Shown here in pieces: positions 47,089 to 54,616 of a stretch of DNA of 64,000 nucleotides. The DNA comes from Sphingomonas melonis (GTDB lineage: Bacteria > Pseudomonadota > Alphaproteobacteria > Sphingomonadales > Sphingomonadaceae): contig NZ_JACCBY010000002.1 in the NCBI RefSeq assembly GCF_013409985.1, positions 682,001 through 746,000 on the forward strand, written 5' to 3'. A model generated the notes under the pieces. The model worked only from the letters and a program-made list of their open reading frames with translations. It was not told the DNA's origin and did not search any database. Position 1 is the stretch's first letter. The number at the start of each line of letters is the position of its first letter. The translations under genes were made by a program, and so were the position numbers.

Positions 47089-47194
47089 ACGGGCGACACG
47101 GCGCAGCGGTGTACGAGTGGGGGCGCTCGACCATCCGGAATGGCGACGCAGCCCCGGGTGCGGCGGCCAGACCCGCGTTGAAAGCCCGCCAACG

Positions 47195-47227
47195 AAAAGG
47201 GCGCCGCGCTCGAAAGCGCGACGCCCC
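47195..47227 (-). terminator. Rho-independent terminator after tsf
   Basis: On the minus strand: ggcgtcgcgct / agcgcggcgcc stem around a tcg loop, then CTTTTC. Located 35 bp beyond the tsf stop. The facing porin gene also ends just before it. Confidence 0.75.
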
Positions 47228-47261
47228 GTCGTATCGAACCGCACGATCCGTGCGGGCCGGA

Positions 47262-48197
47262 TCAGCCCTTCTGCGCGACGCCCGAGGCGGCGGCGACTTC
47301 GGCGGCGAAGTCGGACGTTTCCTTCTCGATGCCCTCGCCGAGCTGGAAGCGGACATAGTCCTTCAGCACGATCGACGCACCGGCGTCCTTGGCCGCCTTG
47401 GCGACGACGTCACTGATCTTGGTCTTGCCGTCCATGACGAACAGCTGGCTGACCAGCGCATGCTCCTTGCGGAACTTGGCGATGCTGCCCTCGACCATCT
47501 TGGCGATGATGTCGGCCGGCTTGCCCGATTCCGCAGCCTTCTCGGTCGCGATCGCGCGCTCGCGCTCGATCTCAGCCTCGTCGAGGTCTTCCTCGTTCAG
47601 CGCCTTCGGGAAAGCGGCGGCGATGTGCATCGCGAGCTGCTTGCCGAGACCCTGGAGCACCTCGTCCGACGCGTCCGATTCGAGCGCGACGAGCACGCCG
47701 ATCTTGCCGAGGCCCGGCGACGCCTGGTTGTGGACGTAGGAGACGACCGCCCCCTTCGACACTTCGAGGCGGCGCGCGCGGCGCAGCGACTGGTTCTCGC
47801 CGATCGTGGCGATGTTGTTGGTCAGCACCTCGGCGACCGTCGTGCCCGACGGCATCGCTTCGGCCTTGATCGCTTCGATATCGTCGCTGGTGGCGAGCGC
47901 GATCTGGGTCACTTCGCGGACGAACTGCTGGAACTGGTCGTTCTTGGCGACGAAGTCGGTTTCCGAGTTCACCTCGACCGCGGCGCCCTTGGTGCCGGCG
48001 GTGGCGACGCCGACGAGGCCCTCGGCGGCGGTGCGGCTCGACTTCTTCTGCGCGGCGGCCAGGCCCTTGGTGCGCAGCCAGTCCAGCGCGCCGTCCATGT
48101 CGCCCGACGTCTCGTTGAGCGCCTTCTTGCAATCCATCATGCCCGCGCCGCTCTTCTCGCGCAGGTCCTTGACCATCGCTGCGGTGATTTCAGCCAT
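47262..48197 (-). CDS. tsf: Translation elongation factor Ts
   Basis: Cytosolic EF-Tu nucleotide-exchange factor of 311 residues. [45 protein letters not shown] and the TDFVAK core contact motif ([19 protein letters not shown]) are present. It follows rpsB after 96 bp that hold a hairpin, and is followed by a terminator. Confidence 0.98.
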   Translation of the reverse strand: MAEITAAMVKDLREKSGAGMMDCKKALNETSGDMDGALDWLRTKGLAAAQKKSSRTAAEGLVGVATAGTKGAAVEVNSETDFVAKNDQFQQFVREVTQIALATSDDIEAIKAEAMPSGTTVAEVLTNNIATIGENQSLRRARRLEVSKGAVVSYVHNQASPGLGKIGVLVALESDASDEVLQGLGKQLAMHIAAAFPKALNEEDLDEAEIERERAIATEKAAESGKPADIIAKMVEGSIAKFRKEHALVSQLFVMDGKTKISDVVAKAAKDAGASIVLKDYVRFQLGEGIEKETSDFAAEVAAASGVAQKG

Positions 48198-48237
48198 GTT
48201 GCATAATCCTTGTTCTGAATGTGGTTACGGGCGAGGC

Positions 48238-48261
48238 AGGGCGCCGGGTGTCCCGCGCCCT
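48238..48261 (-). promoter_or_regulatory. Hairpin in the rpsB-tsf spacer
   Basis: Perfect 7-bp stem AGGGCGC / GCGCCCT with a 10-base loop. It could attenuate transcription between the two genes or mark an mRNA processing site, as rpsB-tsf spacers often do. No T run follows. Confidence 0.4.
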
Positions 48262-48293
48262 ACCCCGCCCGCATGACGGTTCGACGACGCGCG

Positions 48294-49127
48294 TTACGCG
48301 TCGATCTGGCGCTCTGCCTCGGCGCCCGCACCCTCGACCGTGCCGGCAGCCTGCTGCTCGGGCTCGGGGGTCGGAACGGTCAGCGCTTCCTCGACCGGGG
48401 CAACGTCCTGCGCGCCGAGGTCGACGCCGCGGCGCGACTGCTGCTCCTGGTTGCCGCGCGTCGCCGCGATGGCGATCGCCTCGCAATACAGGCGGATGGC
48501 GCGGCTGGCGTCGTCGTTCGCCGGCACCGGGAAGGCGATGCCGTCGGGCGAGACGTTCGAATCGAGGATCGCGACGACGGGGATGCCGAGCGTGTTGGCT
48601 TCCTTGATCGCCAGCTCTTCCTTGTTCGCGTCGATCACGAACATGACGTCGGGCACGCCGCCCATGTCGCGGATGCCGCCGAGGCTGAGCTCGAGCTTGT
48701 CCTTCTCACGGGTGAGCTGGAGCACTTCCTTCTTGGTCAGGCCGTGCGTGTCGCCCGAGAGCTGCTCTTCGAGGCTCTTGAGGCGCTTGATCGAGTTGCT
48801 GATCGTCTTCCAGTTGGTGAGCATGCCGCCCAGCCAGCGGTGGTTGACGAAATGCTGGCCCGAACGGCGCGCCGCATCGGCGACGGCGTCCTGCGCCTGG
48901 CGCTTGGTGCCGACGAACAGCACCTTGCCGCCGCTGGCGACCGACGACGAGACGAACTCGAGCGCGCGGGCGAAGAGGGGAACGGTCTGCGACAGGTCGA
49001 GGATATGGACGCCGTTACGGTCGCCGAAGATGTAGGGCTTCATCTTCGGGTTCCAGCGGTGGGTCTGGTGGCCGAAGTGCGCGCCGGTCTCGATAAGCTG
49101 CTGCATGGTGACGACGGGAGCCGCCAT
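48294..49127 (-). CDS. rpsB: 30S ribosomal protein S2
   Basis: Ribosomal protein of 277 residues: [56 protein letters not shown] and [20 protein letters not shown] are typical. The C-terminal 40 residues are a Pro/Glu/Ala-rich extension beyond the usual S2 end. First gene of the rpsB-tsf unit; its promoter lies in 49128-49250. Confidence 0.98.
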   Translation of the reverse strand: MAAPVVTMQQLIETGAHFGHQTHRWNPKMKPYIFGDRNGVHILDLSQTVPLFARALEFVSSSVASGGKVLFVGTKRQAQDAVADAARRSGQHFVNHRWLGGMLTNWKTISNSIKRLKSLEEQLSGDTHGLTKKEVLQLTREKDKLELSLGGIRDMGGVPDVMFVIDANKEELAIKEANTLGIPVVAILDSNVSPDGIAFPVPANDDASRAIRLYCEAIAIAATRGNQEQQSRRGVDLGAQDVAPVEEALTVPTPEPEQQAAGTVEGAGAEAERQIDA

Positions 49128-49276
49128 AGGATAAGTCCTTCCGGTTAATGCCTCTGGGAAGCGGATGACGCGGACCTTGCGGCCACACGCACCGGGCTAT
49201 GATGCTTCCCATGCGGGGTTTTGAGGGTTGCGCCCTTAGCCGGCGCCGGCGCGGAACGCAAGATGTTCCGCCACGG

Positions 49277-49305
49277 TTGACAAGTGGAACACAGGTGGAA
49301 CATAA
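49277..49305 (+). promoter_or_regulatory. Candidate promoter TTGACA-17-ACATAA
   Basis: Perfect -35 hexamer with optimal spacing to a weak -10. The LexA-type box lies within the spacer and -10, the classical place for repression. Reads towards the small membrane-protein gene. Confidence 0.55.
49287..49301. promoter_or_regulatory. LexA-type (SOS) box, GAAC-N7-GAAC
   Basis: GAACACAGGTGGAAC, within GGAACA-N5-GGAACAT. Exact match to the alphaproteobacterial LexA consensus GTTC-N7-GTTC read on the other strand, overlapping the candidate promoter. Confidence 0.65.
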
Positions 49306-49401
49306 GGCGTCCAGACAGTGGACACGGTGAGTCTAACCCAGTTTAGCGGCGCTGCGGCAAAGCGAAATCGGCGAATATGGACACAGCGCGGAACTCACTG
49401 A

Positions 49402-49416
49402 TTAAACAATGGTTAA
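49402..49416. promoter_or_regulatory. CtrA-type box, TTAA-N7-TTAA
   Basis: TTAAACAATGGTTAA, exact match to the CtrA consensus, 48 bp before the preferred start of the small membrane-protein gene and 6 bp before a DnaA box. Confidence 0.55.
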
Positions 49417-49421
49417 GCGAG

Positions 49422-49430
49422 TTATCCACA
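49422..49430 (+). promoter_or_regulatory. Perfect DnaA box TTATCCACA
   Basis: Exact consensus nonamer in an intergenic, relatively AT-rich setting. A single box, so more likely a DnaA-regulated promoter than an origin. Confidence 0.55.
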
Positions 49431-49463
49431 GGTTGCTCGCGCACCTGCGAGGGAGTCGGTTCG

Positions 49464-49700
49464 ATGGTTGCAGTCGTCAGTGTTCTCGTTTTTGCCGGTG
49501 CGTTCGCGGTCGCCGCCGGCGTCATCGCCGCGACGGTCGCACCGCAATGGCAGCGGATCGTCCGCCTTGCCTCCGGCCATGTCGAGCCCGCCTTCGCGCC
49601 GCTGTCGCAGCTCGCCTCGGCCGAGCGCCGCATCGCCGTCAGGCGCTGGGCGTCGGCTCCGGTTCCCGCTGGCGTTCGCCGCCTGCGCGCTGCCGCCTGA
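49464..49700 (+). CDS. Small single-TM membrane protein, 78 residues
   Basis: Starts MVAVVSVLVFAGAFAVAAGV: one membrane helix (about 2-28) and then an Arg-rich, probably cytosolic tail (about 29-78: RRIAVRRWASAPVPAGVRRLRAAA). GGGAG lies eight bases before the ATG. The frame is open from an ATG at 49377 (107 residues), but the CtrA and DnaA boxes would then be coding and the membrane helix internal. Its 3' end overlaps the convergent pssA by 62 bp. Unknown family. LexA-, CtrA- and DnaA-type sites upstream suggest damage or cell-cycle control. Confidence 0.72.
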   Translation: MVAVVSVLVFAGAFAVAAGVIAATVAPQWQRIVRLASGHVEPAFAPLSQLASAERRIAVRRWASAPVPAGVRRLRAAA

Positions 49701-50475
49701 CCTTTGCATAACTGGCGACGCTGAACGGGATCGTGATCAGGTAACCGACACAGATCGCGCTCAGCGTATGCCACGGCGCCGACACCAGCGCCGCGCCGAG
49801 CAGCACGACGCCGGCGATCGCCTCGAACCGGATCGTCCGGCGCAGGCGCAGCGAGCCCCAGGAGAAGGTGGCGACGCTCGACACCATCAGCAGCGCGATG
49901 AACGCGACCCAGATCGCCACCAGATACGGGTTGGCGAAGGCCGGCTGATCGGTCCAGAACCAGAAATAGAGCGGCAGCATCGCAAGGCCCGCCCCGGCCG
50001 GCGCGGGGACTCCGGTGAGGAAGCCCGCCGATTTGTGCGGCTGGTCGTCGGCGTCGATCGCGGCATTGAAGCGCGCGAGGCGCAATGCGCAGAACACTGC
50101 GAGGATCAGCGCGCTGATCCAGCCGAGCCGCGGCAGCGCCGCAAGCGACCAGAGGTACATGATGAGCGCGGGCGCGACGCCGAACGAGATCGCGTCGGAC
50201 AGCGAATCGAGCTCGGCGCCGAAGCGGCTCTCGCCGTGCAACATGCGCGCGATGCGGCCGTCGAGCCCGTCGAGCACGCCGGCGATCATGATCATCGTCA
50301 CCGCGCTCTGCCATTCCCCGCCGATCGCGAAGCGCACGCCGCTGAGGCCCGAGCACAGCGCGAGCGCGGTGACGGCATTGGGGGCGACCGCGCGCAGCGG
50401 CAGGCCACGCGGGCGGCGGGGCAGACGACGCGGCAGGCGGCGGGCGGGATCGGGGGTGGAGTCGCGCGGTTCCAT
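49639..50475 (-). CDS. pssA: CDP-diacylglycerol-serine O-phosphatidyltransferase
   Basis: Membrane enzyme of 278 residues that makes phosphatidylserine. The CDP-alcohol phosphotransferase motif DG(x)2AR(x)8G(x)3D(x)3D is visible as DGLDGRIARMLHGESRFGAELDSLSD. About seven TM segments. The ATG overlaps the psd stop (TAATG). With psd it gives the phosphatidylethanolamine branch. The last residues overlap the small membrane-protein gene on the other strand. Confidence 0.95.
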   Translation of the reverse strand: MEPRDSTPDPARRLPRRLPRRPRGLPLRAVAPNAVTALALCSGLSGVRFAIGGEWQSAVTMIMIAGVLDGLDGRIARMLHGESRFGAELDSLSDAISFGVAPALIMYLWSLAALPRLGWISALILAVFCALRLARFNAAIDADDQPHKSAGFLTGVPAPAGAGLAMLPLYFWFWTDQPAFANPYLVAIWVAFIALLMVSSVATFSWGSLRLRRTIRFEAIAGVVLLGAALVSAPWHTLSAICVGYLITIPFSVASYAKVRRQRAGGERQREPEPTPSA

Positions 50476-51206
50476 TACTGGGCGATGCCGGTGACAGGCA
50501 CGCCGCCGACGCGGCCGATCACCGTCTCGCCGGCGATCGAGCGCTGGCCGAGCGTCACCTGCGGGATGATGTCGTCGGGCAGGAAGACGTCGACCCGGCT
50601 GCCGAAGCGGATCAGGCCGATGCGCTGGCCGGTCGCGACCATGTCGCCCGGCTTGACGAAGGGGACGATGCGGCGCGCGACCAGCCCGGCGATCTGGGTG
50701 AAGCCGATGCGGCGCCCGTCCCGCCCCTCGACGACGATATGCTGCCGCTCATTCTCGTCCGACGCCTTGTCGAGGTCGGCGTTGAGAAACTTGCCGCTGA
50801 TATAGACGACCTGGCGGATCGTGCCGGCGATCGGGGTGCGGTTGATATGGACGTCGAACACCGACATGAAGATCGACACGCGGGTCAGCGGCGCCTCGCC
50901 GAGTTCGCCGACCAGCTCGCGCGGCACCGCGACCTTCTGGATCATCGTGACGAGCCCGTCGGCCGGCGCGATGATGAGGCCGTCGCCGACCGGCGTGGTG
51001 CGGATCGGATCGCGGAAGAAGGTCAGCACCCAGACGACGACGCCGAGCAATGGCCAGAACAGCACCTTGGTGACGATCGTCGCGAGCAATGTGATGCCGA
51101 GCGCGATGGCGGCGTATTTATGGCCTTCGGGATGGACCGAGGGAAAGCGCCACTTCACCGTGGTCGTCGGCAGCGGGCTGGTCGGGGGCTTTTCGAGCGA
51201 TGGCAT
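50475..51206 (-). CDS. psd: Phosphatidylserine decarboxylase
   Basis: Pyruvoyl enzyme of 243 residues (short, alphaproteobacterial type) that decarboxylates phosphatidylserine to phosphatidylethanolamine at the inner membrane. One N-terminal TM region (35-65), [25 protein letters not shown] and the self-cleavage Gly-Ser in [15 protein letters not shown] at 51206 is preferred to a GTG two codons earlier. First gene of psd-pssA. Confidence 0.95.
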   Translation of the reverse strand: MPSLEKPPTSPLPTTTVKWRFPSVHPEGHKYAAIALGITLLATIVTKVLFWPLLGVVVWVLTFFRDPIRTTPVGDGLIIAPADGLVTMIQKVAVPRELVGELGEAPLTRVSIFMSVFDVHINRTPIAGTIRQVVYISGKFLNADLDKASDENERQHIVVEGRDGRRIGFTQIAGLVARRIVPFVKPGDMVATGQRIGLIRFGSRVDVFLPDDIIPQVTLGQRSIAGETVIGRVGGVPVTGIAQ

Positions 51207-51368
51207 AACCACGGGGTGTAACCGTGTCGTTCATGCAACACAATGTTTTGCCGTCGCGATGATCCGGCTCGCGGCTTCGCGCGTCCCGCCAATCCGCCCG
51301 AGACGGTTGATCCCCTGCCCGCTTGTGCCTAGACGGCGGGGCAAATCTCCCTCCGGCAGGAAGCGCAT

Positions 51369-52589
51369 ATGGCCAAGATTCAGGTGAAGAACCCGATCGT
51401 CGAGATCGACGGCGACGAGATGACGCGGATCATCTGGGAATGGATCCGCGAACGCCTGATCAAGCCCTATCTCGACATCGAACTCGACTATTACGATCTC
51501 GGCATCGAAAACCGCGACGCGACCGAGGACAAGGTCACCGTCGACGCCGCCAAGGCGACGCAGCGCCACGGCGTTGCGGTCAAGTGCGCGACGATCACCC
51601 CCGACGAGCAGCGCGTCGAGGAATTCGGCCTCAAGAAGATGTGGAAGTCGCCGAACGGCACGATCCGCAACATCCTCGGCGGCGTCGTCTTCCGCGAGCC
51701 GATCGTGATCAAGAACGTGCCCCGCCTGATCCCGGGCTGGACGCACCCGATCGTCGTCGGCCGTCACGCCTTCGGCGACCAGTATAAGGCGACCGATTTC
51801 CGCGTTCCGGGTCCGGGCAAGCTGCGCCTCGTCTTCGAGGGCGAGGACGGCACGCTGATCGACGAGGAGGTGTTCCAATTCCCCTCGTCCGGCGTCGCGA
51901 TGGGCATGTACAATCTCGACGATTCGATCCGCGATTTCGCGCGCGCGTCGATGCACTACGGCCTCAACCTCAAGTGGCCGGTGTACCTGTCGACCAAGAA
52001 CACGATCCTCAAGGCCTATGACGGCCGCTTCAAGGACCTGTTCGCCGAGGTGTTCGAGGCCGAGTTCAAGGACAAGTTCAAGGAAGCGGGCATCGTCTAC
52101 GAGCACCGCCTGATCGACGACATGGTCGCCTCGGCGCTCAAGTGGAACGGTGAGTTCGTCTGGGCCTGCAAGAACTATGACGGCGACGTCCAGTCGGACC
52201 AGGTGGCGCAGGGCTTCGGCTCGCTCGGCCTGATGACCTCGGTGCTGCTGACGCCGGACGGCAAGACGGTCGAGGCGGAGGCGGCGCACGGCACCGTCAC
52301 GCGCCACTATCGCCAGCACGAGCAGGGCAAGGCGACCAGCACCAACCCGATCGCGTCGATCTTCGCCTGGACCGGCGGCCTCAAGTATCGCGGCAAGTTC
52401 GACGACACGCCCGAGGTGACCAAGTTCGCCGAAACGCTGGAGCGGTGCTGCATCGAGTGCGTCGAGAACGGCCAGATGACCAAGGATCTCGCGATCCTCA
52501 TCGGTCCGGACCAGCCGTGGATGACCACCGAGCAGTTCTTCGAGGCGGTCCGCGCCAACCTCGAGCAGAAGATGGCGAACTGGGGCTGA
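51369..52589 (+). CDS. icd: NADP-dependent isocitrate dehydrogenase
   Basis: TCA-cycle enzyme of 406 residues of the eukaryote-like (type II) family: [39 protein letters not shown] (substrate Ser/Arg), [28 protein letters not shown] (metal Asp), and [36 protein letters not shown] precedes the ATG. Single-gene unit with a terminator after it. Confidence 0.98.
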   Translation: MAKIQVKNPIVEIDGDEMTRIIWEWIRERLIKPYLDIELDYYDLGIENRDATEDKVTVDAAKATQRHGVAVKCATITPDEQRVEEFGLKKMWKSPNGTIRNILGGVVFREPIVIKNVPRLIPGWTHPIVVGRHAFGDQYKATDFRVPGPGKLRLVFEGEDGTLIDEEVFQFPSSGVAMGMYNLDDSIRDFARASMHYGLNLKWPVYLSTKNTILKAYDGRFKDLFAEVFEAEFKDKFKEAGIVYEHRLIDDMVASALKWNGEFVWACKNYDGDVQSDQVAQGFGSLGLMTSVLLTPDGKTVEAEAAHGTVTRHYRQHEQGKATSTNPIASIFAWTGGLKYRGKFDDTPEVTKFAETLERCCIECVENGQMTKDLAILIGPDQPWMTTEQFFEAVRANLEQKMANWG

Positions 52590-52610
52590 TCCCCCTCGCC
52601 TGAGCCGATC

Positions 52611-52646
52611 GGGGGCTCGGACGCTCAGGCGTCCGGGCCCTTTTTC
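52611..52646 (+). terminator. Rho-independent terminator after icd, overlapping the tetR 3' end
   Basis: Stem gggctcggacgc / gcgtccgggccc with a tcag loop followed by TTTTTC. The loop and right arm include the stop and last codons of the convergent tetR gene. Confidence 0.85.
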
Positions 52647-53197
52647 GTAAGGCCGGCGACGAACAGCGCGAGCGCGGCGCGCGCCGCCTCGGCCTCGGGT
52701 GGCAGGCGGCGGTCGAGTACCAGCATCGCGAAGCCATGGACCAAGGCCCAGGCGGCCATCGTCGCGGTCGCGGCGGTGGCGGGACAGAGCGTCGCCACCC
52801 GCGCGGCGAGCACGGCATAAGCATCGCCGTCGGCGGCAGCATCCGGGCTCACCATGGCGCGAGCGGCGATCGTATCGGTGAACATCAGCCGGAACAGACC
52901 GGGATGCGCCTGCGCGAAGGCGATATACGCCAGCCCCTGTTCGACCAGCGCCTGCGCCGGCCCGCCGGCGAGGCCGTTCGCGTCGGCAGCGACCAACGCC
53001 TCCCGCAGCAGCGCGAAGCCCTCGGCAGCGACCGCACCGAGCAGCGCCGCCTTGTCCGGAAAGTGGCGATAGGGCGCCATCGCGGACACGCCGGCCGCGC
53101 GCGCAACGGCGCGAAGCGACGGATCGTGATCGCCGGAGTCGAGCAGCCGCATCGCATGATCGATAAGCGATCGGCGGAGCGCAACCGGTGCGGTCAT
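52625..53197 (-). CDS. TetR family transcriptional regulator
   Basis: Regulator of 190 residues. N-terminal HTH (SLRAVARAAGVSAMAPYRHFPDKAALLGAVA) and a WHG-type C-terminal ligand domain. It is divergent from the DUF4188 gene across 59 bp that carry two TTACA-N-TGTAA operator copies, so it most likely represses itself and that gene. Stop codon lies inside the icd terminator. Confidence 0.93.
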   Translation of the reverse strand: MTAPVALRRSLIDHAMRLLDSGDHDPSLRAVARAAGVSAMAPYRHFPDKAALLGAVAAEGFALLREALVAADANGLAGGPAQALVEQGLAYIAFAQAHPGLFRLMFTDTIAARAMVSPDAAADGDAYAVLAARVATLCPATAATATMAAWALVHGFAMLVLDRRLPPEAEAARAALALFVAGLTKKGPDA

Positions 53198-53200
53198 CGC

Positions 53201-53243
53201 TGTTTACAGTGTAAGCACGTCATGGTAGCTTACACTGTAAACA
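53201..53243. promoter_or_regulatory. Double TetR operator
   Basis: Perfect 16-bp inverted repeat TGTTTACAGTGTAAGC ... GCTTACACTGTAAACA, separated by 11 bp. Each arm contains its own palindrome TTACA-N-TGTAA (53204-53214 and 53230-53240), with centres 26 bp apart. It lies between the divergent tetR and DUF4188 starts. Confidence 0.88.
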
Positions 53244-53256
53244 TGGAGGCCGGACG

Positions 53257-53748
53257 ATGCAAATGGCAGGCAACGGGAACAGCGTACGCGCGACGGTGGA
53301 TCTCTCCGGCTATCCCGATCTGGTGATGGTCTTGCTCGGCTTTCGGGTCGGCAGCCTGCGCGGCATACCGGCGCTGCTCCGGATCGGGCGCGGGCTCGGC
53401 GAGGTGGCGCGGCACCCTCCCGAGGGGCTGTTGCGGCACGAACAGATGCTGCTTGGCTGGAACCACGTCGGCATGCGGCAATATTGGCGCGATCTCGACA
53501 GCCTCGGCCGGTTCACCCACTCGGCGCCGCATAGCGGCTGGTGGCGCGATTTCCTCGCCGACCGGCACGGCTGCGGCTTCTGGCACGAAGCCTATAGCGC
53601 ACGCGGCGGCGTCGAGGCGATCTATGTCGGTATCGATACGCCGATCGGCCTCGGCGCCTTCGCCCCGCCGCGACAGCCGGAGGGGCCGTTCCTGTCGAGC
53701 CGCGACCGGCTGGCGGCGGATGCGCGCGGGCGCACCATCGCGGCATGA
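53257..53748 (+). CDS. DUF4188 monooxygenase-like protein
   Basis: Protein of 163 residues with the pattern YPDLVMVLLGFRVGSLRG, GLLRHEQMLLGWNHVGMRQYWRDLDSLGRF, GFWHEAYSARGGVEAIYVGID, matching the DUF4188 / monooxygenase-like family of ferredoxin-like fold. Biochemical role uncertain. GGAGG lies 7 bases before the ATG. The divergent TetR protein and its operators suggest induction by a small molecule. Confidence 0.87.
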   Translation: MQMAGNGNSVRATVDLSGYPDLVMVLLGFRVGSLRGIPALLRIGRGLGEVARHPPEGLLRHEQMLLGWNHVGMRQYWRDLDSLGRFTHSAPHSGWWRDFLADRHGCGFWHEAYSARGGVEAIYVGIDTPIGLGAFAPPRQPEGPFLSSRDRLAADARGRTIAA

Positions 53749-53755
53749 CAGGTTC

Positions 53756-53781
53756 ATCATCCCGGCGTCCGCCGGGATGAT
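53756..53781. terminator. Bidirectional hairpin between convergent genes
   Basis: Perfect 11-bp stem atcatcccggc / gccgggatgat with a four-base loop. Arms match the short type B palindrome of the gspD-gspE array. Placed between the DUF4188 stop and the stop of the small acidic gene, it can serve both. Confidence 0.65.
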
Positions 53782-53803
53782 ATGGATCATCTGATGACGA
53801 GGA

Positions 53804-53953
53804 TCACGCGTTGTCGTTGACGCTACCCTGGCCTTCGCCGTGGTTGCCGTAACCGGCGCCCGATTCCTCGGTATCGGCATTCTCGGTCGGCGCAAGCGGG
53901 TCGATCGTGTGGTCGTTCTCGGCCTGATCGTCGGGGCGGTTGGGATCGGTCAT
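53804..53953 (-). CDS. Small acidic hydrophilic protein, 49 residues
   Basis: Short gene missed by length cut-offs. It starts MTDPNRPDDQAENDHTID and ends HGEGQGSVNDNA; no hydrophobic segment, very rich in Asp, Glu, Asn and Gly, probably disordered. AAGGA lies six bases before the ATG. It sits 59 bp downstream of the DUF892 gene on the same strand, so it may be co-expressed with this stress-type protein. Confidence 0.72.
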   Translation of the reverse strand: MTDPNRPDDQAENDHTIDPLAPTENADTEESGAGYGNHGEGQGSVNDNA

Positions 53954-54012
53954 CGTCTGTCCTTCTGCAACACGGGTACGGGGCCAACCGACGGCTGGCC
54001 CCGGTCGTTCCC

Positions 54013-54540
54013 TCAGTGGCTCGCCGTCTCGCCGGCGGCACGCAGGCCAGCGTATTTGCGTGTTATGCCAGGCAGGCTTTCCAGCACCCAGGTCGCCATC
54101 CGCTGCTCTTCCGACAGCGACTCGCGCAGCAAGCCTTGCTGGCTGGTGAAATTGCCGAGTTCGGCCAGCGTCAGCAGGCCGGTGTAGCTGGCGATCTCGA
54201 AATTCTCGAACGCGTAATTGGCGAAGCTGTTCTTGAGGATCTCGTCCGGCGCGAAGACGTGCGCGATCGCCGCCATATTGCCGGTGATGCTGAGACCAAG
54301 GTCCTTGATCGCCGACGGCCGCGCGTCGAAACCGGCGAGGATCTCGTCGATGCGGCTGATCTGCTGCTCCGTTTCTCCGCGGTGGAGGCGCAGCATCTCG
54401 GCGACCTCGGGATAATTCTCCAGATGGTCGAGCTGGCGGTCGATCAGCGCGAGCGCCTGATGCTCGACGCCATGCGCGTTCTTGAGCCCGGTGACGAACA
54501 GTTCCTGCGCGATATCCTGGGTGGGGGCGGTGGTGGCCAT
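54013..54540 (-). CDS. Ferritin-like DUF892 protein (YciE/YciF family)
   Basis: Protein of 175 residues predicted as a four-helix bundle: ELFVTGLKNAHGVEHQALAL, EMLRLHRGETEQQISRIDEIL and YAFENFEIASYTGLLTLAEL carry the conserved Glu/His metal-site residues. YciF relatives respond to osmotic or general stress. ATG at 54540 has AGGAG eight bases upstream; an ATG at 54546 is too close to it. Confidence 0.9.
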   Translation of the reverse strand: MATTAPTQDIAQELFVTGLKNAHGVEHQALALIDRQLDHLENYPEVAEMLRLHRGETEQQISRIDEILAGFDARPSAIKDLGLSITGNMAAIAHVFAPDEILKNSFANYAFENFEIASYTGLLTLAELGNFTSQQGLLRESLSEEQRMATWVLESLPGITRKYAGLRAAGETASH

Positions 54541-54616
54541 GATCATGTCTCCTGCGGGGGTTGGCCGTTCAACGGCCCGCACGCCGCAGGGATGCGATAA
54601 AACGTCCTGATCTGAG

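Larger units (their letters stand above)
49128..49463. other. Divergent regulatory region between rpsB and a small membrane-protein gene
   Basis: 336 bp, notably less GC-rich than the surroundings. In order on the plus strand: an inverted repeat CGGAAC-7-GTTCCG (49252-49270), a GTTC-N7-GTTG near-SOS box (49265-49279), TTGACA-17-ACATAA promoter elements (49277-49305), a perfect GAAC-N7-GAAC box (49287-49301), a TTAA-N7-TTAA CtrA-type box (49402-49416) and the DnaA box TTATCCACA (49422-49430). The left part must also contain the rpsB promoter. Confidence 0.75.

Noticed and set aside
49402..49430. Chromosomal replication origin
   Set aside because: Only one DnaA box and one CtrA site are present and there is no long AT-rich unwinding region or usual origin genes; a regulated promoter is simpler.
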